Source: Clostridia bacterium
Lineage (GTDB): Bacteria; Bacillota; Clostridia; Lachnospirales; Cellulosilyticaceae
Length of the DNA: 64,000 bases
Direction: 5' to 3'
Assembly: GCA_029239755.1 (NCBI GenBank)
Contig: JARBUI010000001.1
Coordinates: 62,001-126,000 of the forward strand
Every line of letters begins with the position of its first letter. Position 1 is the first letter of the stretch. A program made the position numbers and the translations under genes. Under the pieces are notes generated by a model, which did not search any database, was not told the origin of the DNA, and worked only from the letters and a program-made list of their open reading frames with translations. Positions 36,332 through 44,686 of the stretch are shown piece by piece.

Positions 36332-37453
36332 TCATATGGAGTCAATTCTACTTTTTGCATTTAAAAGAGCCTCTACTGGGTCCTTTTTGTTAATAAATGC
36401 ATGATGTATTTCTTCATATAGAATATCGTTTTTTACTCCTACTCCTAAAACATTAATAAAAGGTTTTGCGTAGTCTTCTATCATCTTAAGCTGAACTTTA
36501 TACCAAGGAAACTTTTCACTTCCTTCAATATAATTGATTCTCCTTACTGGTGCCCCTGAATATTCTCCAGTGAGCTTATCTACTTCTTTTGACCTGAGAT
36601 AACTTAAAAACGCTTCGGCCTTTTGCTTATTTTGACTTGCACTTGTAACCGCAAAAGACCAAGTAACATTCCATGCAGTGTCAAAGGTTGCAAAACCTAA
36701 GTCTTCTGCCTGAATGCATTCTTTTAAAACAGCGCCCAGTTGTCCGCTCCATGTAACAGCCATGGCAGTTTCTTTTTGAGCAATCAGATTCTTTATTTCA
36801 TCATTGCCATAGGTATGGGTATCTTTTGGAGCAAATGACCTTAGTGAAAGATACTTTTCAAATCCATCTGTCATTTGGTCTATGTTACATATTGTAAAAT
36901 TATCTTTTTCACTATAAACATCCACCCCGCTGCTTCTTAGATAAGGGAGTGCATCTAATAATATTTCTGACTGATGTGCTTTTAAAGCTAAAACATTGGA
37001 TATTCCTGCAGCTTTTAGAGTATTTGCAATTTCTATAAGCTCATCTACATGAATTACTTCCTGTGGTAATTTTTTTAAAGCACCTTCTAAAATACTTTTT
37101 CTATAGACGAGCATATGTCCATCACAAAAAGATGGGGAAAGATAAGTTGTTTCGTTGTACTGCATCTCTTTTGCAATAACTGGTAAAATATCTTCAAAAT
37201 CATACCCAATAGGCGCAAGATATCCCTTGTTTGCAAAATCAGCAAGCCATAGATGCCCTGCTACCATCACAATATCATAATCTTCATGTCCCTCGAAGGC
37301 TTTCATCATAGTAGGGAAATAACTTTCCCAAGGTACAATATCAAATATTATTTCAGTGTCTTTACCTTCAAATTGTCCTAATATATTATATTTGTCATCT
37401 ACGTATACTTTAACCGCGGGGTCTGCCACAGCCAAAATTTTGAGTCTTGTCAT
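36332..37453 (-). CDS. Solute-binding-protein-like protein without signal peptide, in the microcompartment operon
   Basis: A 373-residue protein with the fold pattern of type 1 extracellular solute-binding proteins (LAVADPAVKVYVDDKY, IIFDIVPWESYFPTMMKAF, YDIVMVAGHLWLADFANKGYLAPIGYDF, QKAEAFLSYLRSKEVDKLTGEYSGAPV). There is no hydrophobic signal, lipobox or anchor, so it should be cytosolic or encapsulated. The start has a clear AAGGGTGAC site and no in-frame upstream extension encodes a signal peptide. It lies between the vertex protein and the flavoprotein genes. It may bind a pathway sugar or sugar phosphate inside the cell, but its role is unknown. Confidence 0.7.
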   Translation of the reverse strand: MTRLKILAVADPAVKVYVDDKYNILGQFEGKDTEIIFDIVPWESYFPTMMKAFEGHEDYDIVMVAGHLWLADFANKGYLAPIGYDFEDILPVIAKEMQYNETTYLSPSFCDGHMLVYRKSILEGALKKLPQEVIHVDELIEIANTLKAAGISNVLALKAHQSEILLDALPYLRSSGVDVYSEKDNFTICNIDQMTDGFEKYLSLRSFAPKDTHTYGNDEIKNLIAQKETAMAVTWSGQLGAVLKECIQAEDLGFATFDTAWNVTWSFAVTSASQNKQKAEAFLSYLRSKEVDKLTGEYSGAPVRRINYIEGSEKFPWYKVQLKMIEDYAKPFINVLGVGVKNDILYEEIHHAFINKKDPVEALLNAKSRIDSI

Positions 37454-37482
37454 CTCGTCACCCTTTCTAGATTTAATAAGCG

Positions 37483-37746
37483 TTACACGTTTTCAATCTG
37501 TGGTTCTGAGTCTACTATTCCTACTACAAGGGCATCGATAGGAGATGATTTATTAAGAGCATACTGCGTGGTATTATCTGTCGTAATTAAAACGCACTCC
37601 CCTATCCCAGCTCCTAGGAGATCTGCAGCAACAAAGATATTCTCTTTATTTCCAAATAGAGGTCTTATTGTAAGCAGCTTATAGCCTACTAAGTTTGAAC
37701 ATTTTCTAGTTGATACCACTGTCCCTATAACTTTACCTAAAATCAT
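37483..37746 (-). CDS. BMC-P pentameric vertex protein (EutN/CcmL family)
   Basis: An 87-residue EutN/CcmL-type protein that caps the twelve vertices of a polyhedral microcompartment shell. Family pattern is clear: MILGKVIGTVVSTRK at the start, AADLLGAGIGECVLITT in the middle and DALVVGIVD at the end. It is the only BMC-P gene in the window, which is sufficient for a closed shell. Located between pduL and the solute-binding-like gene. Confidence 0.93.
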   Translation of the reverse strand: MILGKVIGTVVSTRKCSNLVGYKLLTIRPLFGNKENIFVAADLLGAGIGECVLITTDNTTQYALNKSSPIDALVVGIVDSEPQIENV

Positions 37747-37786
37747 ATATCTCTCCCTCTGCTGCTCCTTTTTTCAACTTAATTAT

Positions 37787-38440
37787 TTATTCATTCATTT
37801 TTTCAAACTTCAAGTACTGCCCCTGTACTATATTAAAAGCATTAGCATCGTCCGTATCAATATGCAAATCCAGCCTGTAATCCTCATGAACTCTTACAGT
37901 GATATGCTCCATCACTCCGCCTTTAGGACCCTCTATGAAAGCTCTGACTTTATCTCCATCTTGAAGTTCAAAACCTTTAGCCTCTTCTCTTGAAAGATGC
38001 ATATGCCTTTCTGAAATAATCACGCCAAAAGGTATTTCTACTTCACCCTTAGGTCCTTTTAAAATAATGCCTGGTGTTCCCTCTATATCTCCTGAGCTGC
38101 GCACCGGTGGCTTTAATCCTAGTTTTCTTGCATCAGATAAGGCAACTTCAATTTGAGTTTTAGGGCGTTCTGGTCCTAAAACTCTAACTTTATGAATCGT
38201 TCCCGCAGGTCCGATCAGTTCAACCACTTCATTTGCTGCAAACTGCCCTGGCTGGCTGAGCTCTTTAAAATGTGTTAAGGCATATCCCCTGCCAAATAAA
38301 ACCTCTGCATCTTTTTTTGAAAGATGGACATGCCTTGCAGATATGCCTACTGGGGCAAGTCTTTGACTTCGTCTTATTTTTTGAATTTCTTGCAAGACTA
38401 TTTCACTTATGGTACGAACAAGTTTTTCATCATATACCAT
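37787..38440 (-). CDS. pduL: PduL-type phosphotransacylase
   Basis: Converts acyl-CoA and phosphate to acyl phosphate and CoA inside microcompartments, freeing CoA for the aldehyde dehydrogenase. About 217 residues with two PduL half-domains; zinc-site histidines are His37 and His39 in ISARHVHLS and the matching ISERHMHLS in the second half. The first ~25 residues (EKLVRTISEIVLQEIQKI) form an amphipathic helix of the encapsulation-peptide type. ATG at 38440 is preferred over an in-frame GTG three codons earlier, which is too close to AAGGTGA. No acetate kinase gene is in the operon. Confidence 0.92.
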   Translation of the reverse strand: MVYDEKLVRTISEIVLQEIQKIRRSQRLAPVGISARHVHLSKKDAEVLFGRGYALTHFKELSQPGQFAANEVVELIGPAGTIHKVRVLGPERPKTQIEVALSDARKLGLKPPVRSSGDIEGTPGIILKGPKGEVEIPFGVIISERHMHLSREEAKGFELQDGDKVRAFIEGPKGGVMEHITVRVHEDYRLDLHIDTDDANAFNIVQGQYLKFEKMNE

Positions 38441-38482
38441 TTTTGCCACTCACCTTACTTTGCAGTCTCATTTTACATTAAC

Positions 38483-38755
38483 CTATTTTAAAAGAGGCAG
38501 AATCTTAGCAATGTCTGTATGAGGTCTTGGAATAACATGTACTGACACAATTTCTCCAAGTCTTGAGGCTGCTTCTGTGCCAGCTTCCGTAGCTGCCTTA
38601 ACTGCTCCAACGTCTCCTTGTACAATAACAGTTACAAGGCCTGAACCTATTTTTTCTGTCCCTACTAATTCTACTTCTGCTGCTTTAAGCATTGCATCTA
38701 ATGCCTCAATGGATGCAACTAATCCTCTTGTTTCGATCATTCCTACTGCTTTCAT
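38483..38755 (-). CDS. BMC-H hexameric shell protein (PduA-like), copy 1
   Basis: A 90-residue single-BMC-domain protein forming hexameric facets of the shell. The PduA/EutM-like core reads [26 protein letters not shown] with HVIPRPH near the end. By eye it matches the copy at 39201-39473 at 72 of 90 positions, so the two are recent duplicates. Its ATG overlaps the stop of the preceding long BMC-H gene by four bases, indicating translational coupling. Confidence 0.95.
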   Translation of the reverse strand: MKAVGMIETRGLVASIEALDAMLKAAEVELVGTEKIGSGLVTVIVQGDVGAVKAATEAGTEAASRLGEIVSVHVIPRPHTDIAKILPLLK

Positions 38756-39189
38756 TCTTTTTTCCTCCCTTTATTAGTTTTTTCTTCTATCGTTTTTTCA
38801 TGTGTTTCGCTGCATGCCTGTTCATGCACAACCTGTGCTTGCGCAGGTTGCGCATGTGCAGGTTGCGCATGACTATCCGCTGGCTTTTTTATAAGATTCA
38901 GCAGTTTAACAATTTCTGGATGCGGATTAGAAATAGCTACTGCAACCTTTATATTTTTTTCACCTAAGATTTTACCAAGTCCTATAGCTGACTCAACAGC
39001 TGCCGTAACAGATGAATTATCACCTGCCACAATAATACTTACAAGCCTTCCTCCCAGTTTTTTTTCGCAGGAAACAAGCTGCACTTCAGAGGTTTTTAAC
39101 ATTTCATCCAGTATCATAACTGCATTAGTATAAAAGTTAACTTCTACTACACCTATTGCACTTAAATTATATGTATTGTATCTATCCAT
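38752..39189 (-). CDS. BMC-H shell protein with His/Gln/Ala-rich C-terminal tail
   Basis: A 145-residue protein: a BMC domain at residues 8-100 ([54 protein letters not shown]) followed by a 45-residue tail. The tail is made of [12 protein letters not shown]-like repeats with several histidines and one cysteine, then a lysine/glutamate-rich end. The domain is more divergent than the two 90-residue copies. Tails of this kind may hang inside or outside the shell and could bind metal or cargo; the function is not known. Confidence 0.88.
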   Translation of the reverse strand: MDRYNTYNLSAIGVVEVNFYTNAVMILDEMLKTSEVQLVSCEKKLGGRLVSIIVAGDNSSVTAAVESAIGLGKILGEKNIKVAVAISNPHPEIVKLLNLIKKPADSHAQPAHAQPAQAQVVHEQACSETHEKTIEEKTNKGRKKE

Positions 39190-39200
39190 AGGTTAAGTCC

Positions 39201-39473
39201 CTATTTAACAGCTGGAAGAATTTTTGCAGTATCGTTATGTGGTCTTGCTATAACATGCACACTTACAAGTTCACCTAAACGTGTTGCTGCATTTGCTCCT
39301 GCTTCTGTAGCCGCTTTAACCGCTCCAACTTCACCTTTCACAATAACCGTAATAAGCCCTGAGCCTATTTTTTCTGTTCCGACAAGCTCTACATCTGCTG
39401 ATTTAAGCATAGCATCTGTTGCTTCTATTGATGCTGTAAGTCCTCTTGTTTCAATCATTCCGATTGCTGACAT
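39201..39473 (-). CDS. BMC-H hexameric shell protein (PduA-like), copy 2
   Basis: A 90-residue BMC-H protein closely similar to copy 1 (38483-38755). Pore-region sequence [26 protein letters not shown] is the canonical PduA/EutM type. The start has a GAGGGCC site. It is one of four BMC-H genes in a row between the aldehyde dehydrogenase and pduL. Confidence 0.95.
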   Translation of the reverse strand: MSAIGMIETRGLTASIEATDAMLKSADVELVGTEKIGSGLITVIVKGEVGAVKAATEAGANAATRLGELVSVHVIARPHNDTAKILPAVK

Positions 39474-39501
39474 ATTAGGCCCTCCGTTTTATGATTATTT
39501 T

Positions 39502-39810
39502 TTAGATTTTCACTTTTGATATATGTCCAAGCGCACTGGTTCCTTCATAAGGATTCTCAATCACACTTGTAATAATTTCATTTTCTTCATTAAATCTCAG
39601 CGCATACTCTCTTGCTATTTCCGCCCCTACCTTTACATCTGAGACACTTCCTTCAAACTTTATTTGTACAGTAAGAGGAATATTCGCACTTGTATCTTTT
39701 GGATTAATTGTATCAACACCTATTATCTTAATCTCTGCTCCTTTACATGCCTTATCCATGGCATATAAGGCCGCACCATATCCTGCAACTTCTAAAAACC
39801 CCATTGCCAT
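39502..39810 (-). CDS. Divergent BMC-H shell protein
   Basis: A 102-residue BMC-domain protein opening GFLEVAGYGAALYAMDKACKG, with a longer central loop (VDTINPKDTSANIPL) and a C-terminus (NPYEGTSALGHISKVKI) unlike the PduA-type copies. The loop lengthening suggests a different pore. It directly follows the aldehyde dehydrogenase gene, 16 bases away, with a TAAGGAGAC site. Confidence 0.85.
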   Translation of the reverse strand: MAMGFLEVAGYGAALYAMDKACKGAEIKIIGVDTINPKDTSANIPLTVQIKFEGSVSDVKVGAEIAREYALRFNEENEIITSVIENPYEGTSALGHISKVKI

Positions 39811-39826
39811 GATCTTAGTCTCCTTA

Positions 39827-41332
39827 CTATATTATTCTAAACCCACCATCTGCTAAGGTGCATCTTCTTTGTCTTGTAAAAGAAACTGCGTTAGTTATCC
39901 CTTCTCCCGTTGGACCTGCAATAGTCATTGTACTATGCCCTTCCCCTTCAAATCCAACCCCTGCAAGCGTTGCTGCATTCTTTACAAAAATAGTTGTTTC
40001 AACTGCCCTTGCAAATCTTGTCAGATGGTCTATATTTCTTGAGAACATGGAGGCTGTATGACGATTGCCATGCTCAGCTATTAGAGCGTACTCTATCGCT
40101 TCATCTAAATGACGGCACTTTACAATCGGAAGCACAGGCATGAGCTGTTCAATAAGAACAAAGGGATGATTATGTGTCACTTCGCAAATTAGCAGCTTAC
40201 ACTCTAGCTTACCAGCTACTCCAATAGCCTCAAGCATCCTGCCAGCATCTTGGCCAACCCACTTTTTATTAACGTGATACTCTTTTCCCTTAGGAGTCTC
40301 TTCATATGTAAGCACTAAATTCATTATTTTATCAAGCTGCTCATTATTAAGTAGGTACGCTCCTTCATTAATCAGGTTATAAATTAAGTCTGTGGCTGCA
40401 CTTTCTATAACAAATACTTCTTTTTCTGCTAAACAAAGAAGGTTATTATCAAACGACGCTCCCAAAAAGATTTGCTGTGCCGCCCTTTTAATATCTGCAG
40501 TCTCATCAACAATAACAGGGGGATTGCCTGCTCCTGCACCAATGACTTTCTTCCCTGACCTAAGAAGGGCGCGAACCATTGGCATTCCCCCAGTTCCCAC
40601 AAGAAGTTTAATTTTATCATTTTCACAGAGTACTTTAACTGTCTCTAGGCTAGGTTCTTTAACCATTGTTGCAAGATTACTTGGTCCGCCTGCTTCTTCA
40701 ATCGCTTTGTTAATCATCTGCACACAATATGCGCAGCAAGCTTTAGCAGATGGATGTACATTAAAGACAACAGCATTGCCTCCTGCAATCATAGAGATCA
40801 CATTGTTAATAATAGTTTCTGTTGGATTAGTAACTGGAGTTATAGCTCCAATAAGACCAAAAGGTGCATGCTCTATTACAGTGAGCCCGTCATCACCTGA
40901 TAAAGCCTCTGTTTTTAAACATTCGATGCCTGGTGTTTTTTCAATAACAAGAAGGTGCTTTTGAATTTTATCTTCGTATCTTCCAATGTTTGTTTCTTCT
41001 CTTACCATCTTAGCAAGTATTGTAACATTTGCTTTAGCTGTTTCCCTTATTTTTTGTATAAGGCGTTCTCTGTCTTTTAACTGGAACTGACCTGCATATA
41101 CCTTTTGAGCTTCAAATGCTGCTTCTATAGCCTCTTCCATTGAATCAAATAGACCATAGGAAGCTTTTTTTGAAACAGGCAGACTAGGTGGTGCTATCAC
41201 AGCTTCTCCTGGCCTGTAAGTCTTAACAACTGGCTCTTCCTTACTCTCTTTTTGCATTTTCTCTGTATCCGGCAATATGTTTTTCAGCACCTGCTGCACA
41301 ATACGCTCTACATCTGTTGATTGTATATCCAC
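39827..41332 (-). CDS. CoA-acylating aldehyde dehydrogenase with N-terminal encapsulation peptide
   Basis: Oxidises an aldehyde to its acyl-CoA with NAD+ and CoA, the signature enzyme of aldehyde-handling microcompartments (PduP/EutE type). 501 residues, GTG start with AGAGGTGA. The catalytic cysteine fits Cys300 in NNLLCLAEKE; the NAD region has TPVTNPTETIINN near residue 166 and VGTGGMPMVR near 245. The first ~20 residues (STDVERIVQQVLKNIL) are an amphipathic helix, followed by a flexible linker rich in Pro and charged residues to about residue 55: the classic cargo tag. Its aldehyde here would be methylthioacetaldehyde or acetaldehyde from the adjacent aldolase. Confidence 0.93.
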   Translation of the reverse strand: MDIQSTDVERIVQQVLKNILPDTEKMQKESKEEPVVKTYRPGEAVIAPPSLPVSKKASYGLFDSMEEAIEAAFEAQKVYAGQFQLKDRERLIQKIRETAKANVTILAKMVREETNIGRYEDKIQKHLLVIEKTPGIECLKTEALSGDDGLTVIEHAPFGLIGAITPVTNPTETIINNVISMIAGGNAVVFNVHPSAKACCAYCVQMINKAIEEAGGPSNLATMVKEPSLETVKVLCENDKIKLLVGTGGMPMVRALLRSGKKVIGAGAGNPPVIVDETADIKRAAQQIFLGASFDNNLLCLAEKEVFVIESAATDLIYNLINEGAYLLNNEQLDKIMNLVLTYEETPKGKEYHVNKKWVGQDAGRMLEAIGVAGKLECKLLICEVTHNHPFVLIEQLMPVLPIVKCRHLDEAIEYALIAEHGNRHTASMFSRNIDHLTRFARAVETTIFVKNAATLAGVGFEGEGHSTMTIAGPTGEGITNAVSFTRQRRCTLADGGFRII

Positions 41333-41336
41333 TTTG

Positions 41337-42284
41337 TCACCTCTTTAGACTTTCCGAAACTTGCTCTGTAATACGCCTTGTAAGTTCATTGATTAAATCT
41401 TCTTTATTTATTATCTCTTGATTAATAGTTTGCTTATTTACAGCTTCGGAGCTCCTGACAGATACCGAACATCCACAGCTTGGGTCTATATATGAAGCTG
41501 GCTTAGGGCGCTCCTTCTTATTAACCTGGGGAACTACATGTATGTACGGTGCTGTATTTGTAACAACATCCTTTGTATTACTTTCTACAAGAGAACAAGG
41601 CGGTATACCTCCAGAGGTAATTCCTAATTTTTCTCTTATAGTGATGAGTTCCTTGACTTGATTGCAGCTCAGTTCATTGGCCTGTCCTATAATTTTACCT
41701 GTATACATCAGCACAGTAGCGTAATACTCTAATGATTCTAATCTATGATAAGCTTCAAAGACATCTTTGCCCCATGATAAAGCGCCATGATTAGCCAGCA
41801 AAACTGCATTATGACTCTTGCAATAAGGTGCGATAGAGTCAGGGACGTCTGTACTCCCTGGGGTTGCGTAGTGTGCAATAGGTACAGATCCTAAATTGAC
41901 TACTGCTTCAGGCAGTATAGCTTTATCAAGACTTATGCCTGCTATCGCAAAAGAAGTTGCAACTGGTGGATGTGCATGGGTAACGGCCATAACTTCTGGG
42001 TTTTCTTTGTACACTCTTATATGCATTTTCACCTCTGAAGAAGGCTTTGATTTTCCAACTAGTACTTTTCCATCTAGGTCTACTTTAACCAGCATATCAA
42101 GAGTCATATACCCTTTTGATACACCCGTAGGGGTGGTCCATATTGCATTAGGACCAACCCTGCAGCTTATATTGCCATCGTTTGAAGCCACAAAGCCTTT
42201 TAGATACATTCTTTTTCCGGCTTCAATAATCGCTTTTTTAGCTTCAAAGTCAGATAAATATTTAAAGTCATTGTATCCTGCCAT
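41337..42284 (-). CDS. Class II (fuculose-1-phosphate-type) aldolase with C-terminal encapsulation peptide
   Basis: Zinc aldolase, 315 residues. The catalytic Glu84 (KPSSEVKMH) and metal histidines His103, His105 (THAHPP) and His166 (NHGALSW) are in place. The FucA-like domain ends near residue 220; a linker and a charged amphipathic helix at about 293-313 (EDLINELTRRITEQVSESL) follow, absent from ordinary FucA and suited to encapsulation. Placed four bases before the aldehyde dehydrogenase and after mtnA, it should cleave a 5-substituted ribulose-1-phosphate to DHAP and a two-carbon aldehyde, as known for the Ald2 enzyme of the DHAP shunt. Fuculose-1-phosphate remains possible, but no fucose genes are near. 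Confidence 0.88.
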   Translation of the reverse strand: MAGYNDFKYLSDFEAKKAIIEAGKRMYLKGFVASNDGNISCRVGPNAIWTTPTGVSKGYMTLDMLVKVDLDGKVLVGKSKPSSEVKMHIRVYKENPEVMAVTHAHPPVATSFAIAGISLDKAILPEAVVNLGSVPIAHYATPGSTDVPDSIAPYCKSHNAVLLANHGALSWGKDVFEAYHRLESLEYYATVLMYTGKIIGQANELSCNQVKELITIREKLGITSGGIPPCSLVESNTKDVVTNTAPYIHVVPQVNKKERPKPASYIDPSCGCSVSVRSSEAVNKQTINQEIINKEDLINELTRRITEQVSESLKR

Positions 42285-42325
42285 TTAGTTAACTCCTTTC
42301 TTATGTATTTTTACTCAAAAATAAT

Positions 42326-43414
42326 TTACTTTTTTTGGGCTTCTTCTTTTCTTTTAAATATTTCCCTAAATGATTCATTAAACGGTGGTTTTGCAATACC
42401 ATATTCAGTGATAATTGCTGTAATAAATTCATGATCAGTTACGTCAAATGCAGGGTTGAATGTTTTTACCCCAGCCGGAGCCATACGTTCCTTATACCAC
42501 ATTTCTGTAATTTCTTCTCCTGGTCTTTCTTCGATATGAATACCTTCCCCTGTTTCACATGCCATATCTATAGTTGATGTAGGGGCACAGATATACATTG
42601 GTATACCATAATTCTTCGCTAAAATAGCTACGCCTGAAGTCCCAATCTTATTGGCTGAGTCGCCGTTTGCTGCAACTCGGTCACATCCAACAAATACAGC
42701 CTGAACCCATCCATTTTTCATAACGAGTGAAGCCATATTATCGCAAATCAGAGTAACATCTACTCCTGATGAATGGAGCTCATAAGCTGTCAGTCTGGCT
42801 CCTTGAAGAAGCGGTCTTGTTTCATCAGCAAATACTTTAAAGTTGTATCCCTTTTCTTGACCTAAGTAAATAGGGGCTGTTGCAGTACCATATTTCGATG
42901 TCGCCAGCTGGCCTGCATTGCAGTGTGTTAAAATACCGATTCCTGGCTCAACAAGGGATAATCCATATTCACCAATTGTTTTGCATACCCATGTATCTTC
43001 TTCTTTAATTTCAATGGCTTCTTTCAGTAATAACTGTTTAATTTCTTGTACAGATTTATCCTTATTGCTTACAACAACTTTTTCCATTCTGTTAAGTGCC
43101 CAAGAGAGGTTTACTGCTGTTGGCCTTGATGAATCAAGATAGTCTTTGGCTTCTTTGAATTCTGCATAAAACGCGTCGTAAGTATCAGCTTCGATTGCTT
43201 TTGCCGCAAGATAAATACCAAACCCTGCTGCTACGCCGATAGCTGGAGCACCTCTTACCTCTAATCTATAAATAGCATTCCAAATTTCTTTTTGTGTTGT
43301 AAGGTGTAACATCTTTGTTTCATAAGGTAAACGTGTTTGATCTATAATAATAAGTTCACTTTTTGCATCATCAAAACTCACTGTCTCATAAGACATAATA
43401 TTTCTTTGTTCCAT
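42326..43414 (-). CDS. mtnA: Methylthioribose-1-phosphate isomerase
   Basis: Isomerises 5-methylthioribose-1-phosphate to methylthioribulose-1-phosphate in methionine salvage; also accepts 5-deoxyribose-1-phosphate in known DHAP-shunt organisms. 362 residues, close to the family length. The catalytic pair fits Cys165 ([12 protein letters not shown]) and Asp245 ([18 protein letters not shown]), and [13 protein letters not shown] near residue 54 forms the phosphate site. These features separate MtnA from eIF2B-alpha-like homologues. It follows mtnK by 15 bases and precedes the aldolase. Confidence 0.94.
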   Translation of the reverse strand: MEQRNIMSYETVSFDDAKSELIIIDQTRLPYETKMLHLTTQKEIWNAIYRLEVRGAPAIGVAAGFGIYLAAKAIEADTYDAFYAEFKEAKDYLDSSRPTAVNLSWALNRMEKVVVSNKDKSVQEIKQLLLKEAIEIKEEDTWVCKTIGEYGLSLVEPGIGILTHCNAGQLATSKYGTATAPIYLGQEKGYNFKVFADETRPLLQGARLTAYELHSSGVDVTLICDNMASLVMKNGWVQAVFVGCDRVAANGDSANKIGTSGVAILAKNYGIPMYICAPTSTIDMACETGEGIHIEERPGEEITEMWYKERMAPAGVKTFNPAFDVTDHEFITAIITEYGIAKPPFNESFREIFKRKEEAQKK

Positions 43415-43429
43415 ACGATCTGCCCCTTT

Positions 43430-44659
43430 CTATTTTTGTACCTTAGCTGCTGCTTGTTTTAATGCTTCTACAAAATCTTTGCCTGACTTAAAGTTTTCAC
43501 GATTCATAATAAAATCTTTTGCTGCTAAAATACATACCTGTTCTGCCTGTGCCCTTTTGAGTTCATCTGATATGGTTGTAATATCTTTTACATTCGCAAG
43601 ACCTACTGTTCTTCTAATCATTTCAAGGCCGGCAACTGCTGCTGTATCTCTTAAGATCGTACCAAGATACCATTCTTTAAAACCTGGTGTTTTCGCCATA
43701 TAATCTTTAACATGCTGATCAAATGCTGCATGATACTTTTCAATAAATAAGTCTATAGTCTCTTTTACCGATTCCTCTATCCAATCTGTAAACGCTTTTC
43801 TTTCCTCTGCCTCTTCTATAAGAGAGTTTCCATTATTCCAAGCAAAGTACATATTTGCTACAACATTACCGATGTCATACCCCATAGGACCATAAAATGC
43901 AAACTCTGGATCAATCACCTTTGTAGAATCTGGTTTAATAAATATAGACCCTGTATGTAAGTCTCCATGGATGAGTGACTGTGCGTTATTCATAAAATCA
44001 AATTTACACTTTGCCACTTCTAAGTGAAGGGCCGTATCCTCATAAAGTTCCTTTTGAACAAAATCTTTATTGGGTTCAAATACATTATTTCTATGGGCAA
44101 TATCATTATAAGGTTCTGTATAAACGAGATCCTCTGATATTTCACAAAGCTCTGGATTAATATAGTTTTTAACAGCTGCTTTTTTCTCTTTATGCTCCAT
44201 GCAGACATCTGTTGTAAGAAACAGCGTATTAACCATAAAGGTAGAAATATGTTCTGCAAATAGCGGAAACTTCTGGTGATTCATAAGTGCCGTTCTCATA
44301 ATGATATGATCAGATAAATCTTCCATGCAGCATGTGCACATGATGCTATCATACAAGTACACATCTGGTGCAAGACCAGGAGCAAGCTTGCCTTCAAGAG
44401 TTAGTATTTCTGCCTCTATTCTTGTTCTGTCAGTAGAGAGTTTAATATCTGAAGAAATCCTTGCTTCTCCTCCTGCTTGCTTAATGATAACAGACTTCCC
44501 AGTTGCTTCTTCCCAAACTTTATAGACGTAATTAAGATTACCGTCTCCAATTTCTTTCGTTTTAAGCTCTGCCTCTGCAGAAAAGATCGTTAGCTTTTCT
44601 TTAGCATATTCTATAATATCTTCATCTTTCATTAAGAAATAAGTATCAAATCTGGACAT
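43430..44659 (-). CDS. mtnK: 5-Methylthioribose kinase
   Basis: Phosphorylates C1 of 5-methylthioribose with ATP. About 409 residues of the aminoglycoside-phosphotransferase-like kinase fold. N-terminal lobe motif EIGDGNLNYVYKVWEE; catalytic loop LIHGDLHTGSIF near residue 230; metal-binding IDPEFAFYGPMGYDIGN near 250, which is highly characteristic of MtnK. ATG at 44659 is preferred to an ATG three codons upstream that touches the AAGGAG site. Kinase and isomerase follow the ABC permease directly, so sugar import and activation are coexpressed. A kinase implies that the free sugar (from MTA or deoxyadenosine nucleosidase, or imported) is the entry point. Confidence 0.95.
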   Translation of the reverse strand: MSRFDTYFLMKDEDIIEYAKEKLTIFSAEAELKTKEIGDGNLNYVYKVWEEATGKSVIIKQAGGEARISSDIKLSTDRTRIEAEILTLEGKLAPGLAPDVYLYDSIMCTCCMEDLSDHIIMRTALMNHQKFPLFAEHISTFMVNTLFLTTDVCMEHKEKKAAVKNYINPELCEISEDLVYTEPYNDIAHRNNVFEPNKDFVQKELYEDTALHLEVAKCKFDFMNNAQSLIHGDLHTGSIFIKPDSTKVIDPEFAFYGPMGYDIGNVVANMYFAWNNGNSLIEEAEERKAFTDWIEESVKETIDLFIEKYHAAFDQHVKDYMAKTPGFKEWYLGTILRDTAAVAGLEMIRRTVGLANVKDITTISDELKRAQAEQVCILAAKDFIMNRENFKSGKDFVEALKQAAAKVQK

Positions 44660-44686
44660 AGTTTTCATTCTCCTTTACTTAATAGA

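Noticed and set aside
40392-40964. Long plus-strand open frame (190 codons) opposite the aldehyde dehydrogenase
   Set aside because: Mirror frame of a strongly conserved gene; low-complexity Ser/Thr/Ala-rich translation, no ribosome binding site, no family.
32210-42284. Fucose/rhamnose-type (GRM5-like) microcompartment
   Set aside because: Aldolase, aldehyde dehydrogenase and alcohol dehydrogenase would fit, but there is no fucose or rhamnose isomerase or kinase and no lactaldehyde/propanediol enzyme; mtnK, mtnA and the SAM riboswitch point elsewhere. Kept only as an alternative.
42326-43414. eIF2B-alpha-like or ribose-1,5-bisphosphate isomerase homologue instead of MtnA
   Set aside because: The MtnA Cys/Asp pair and its surrounding motifs are present, and mtnK lies directly next to it.
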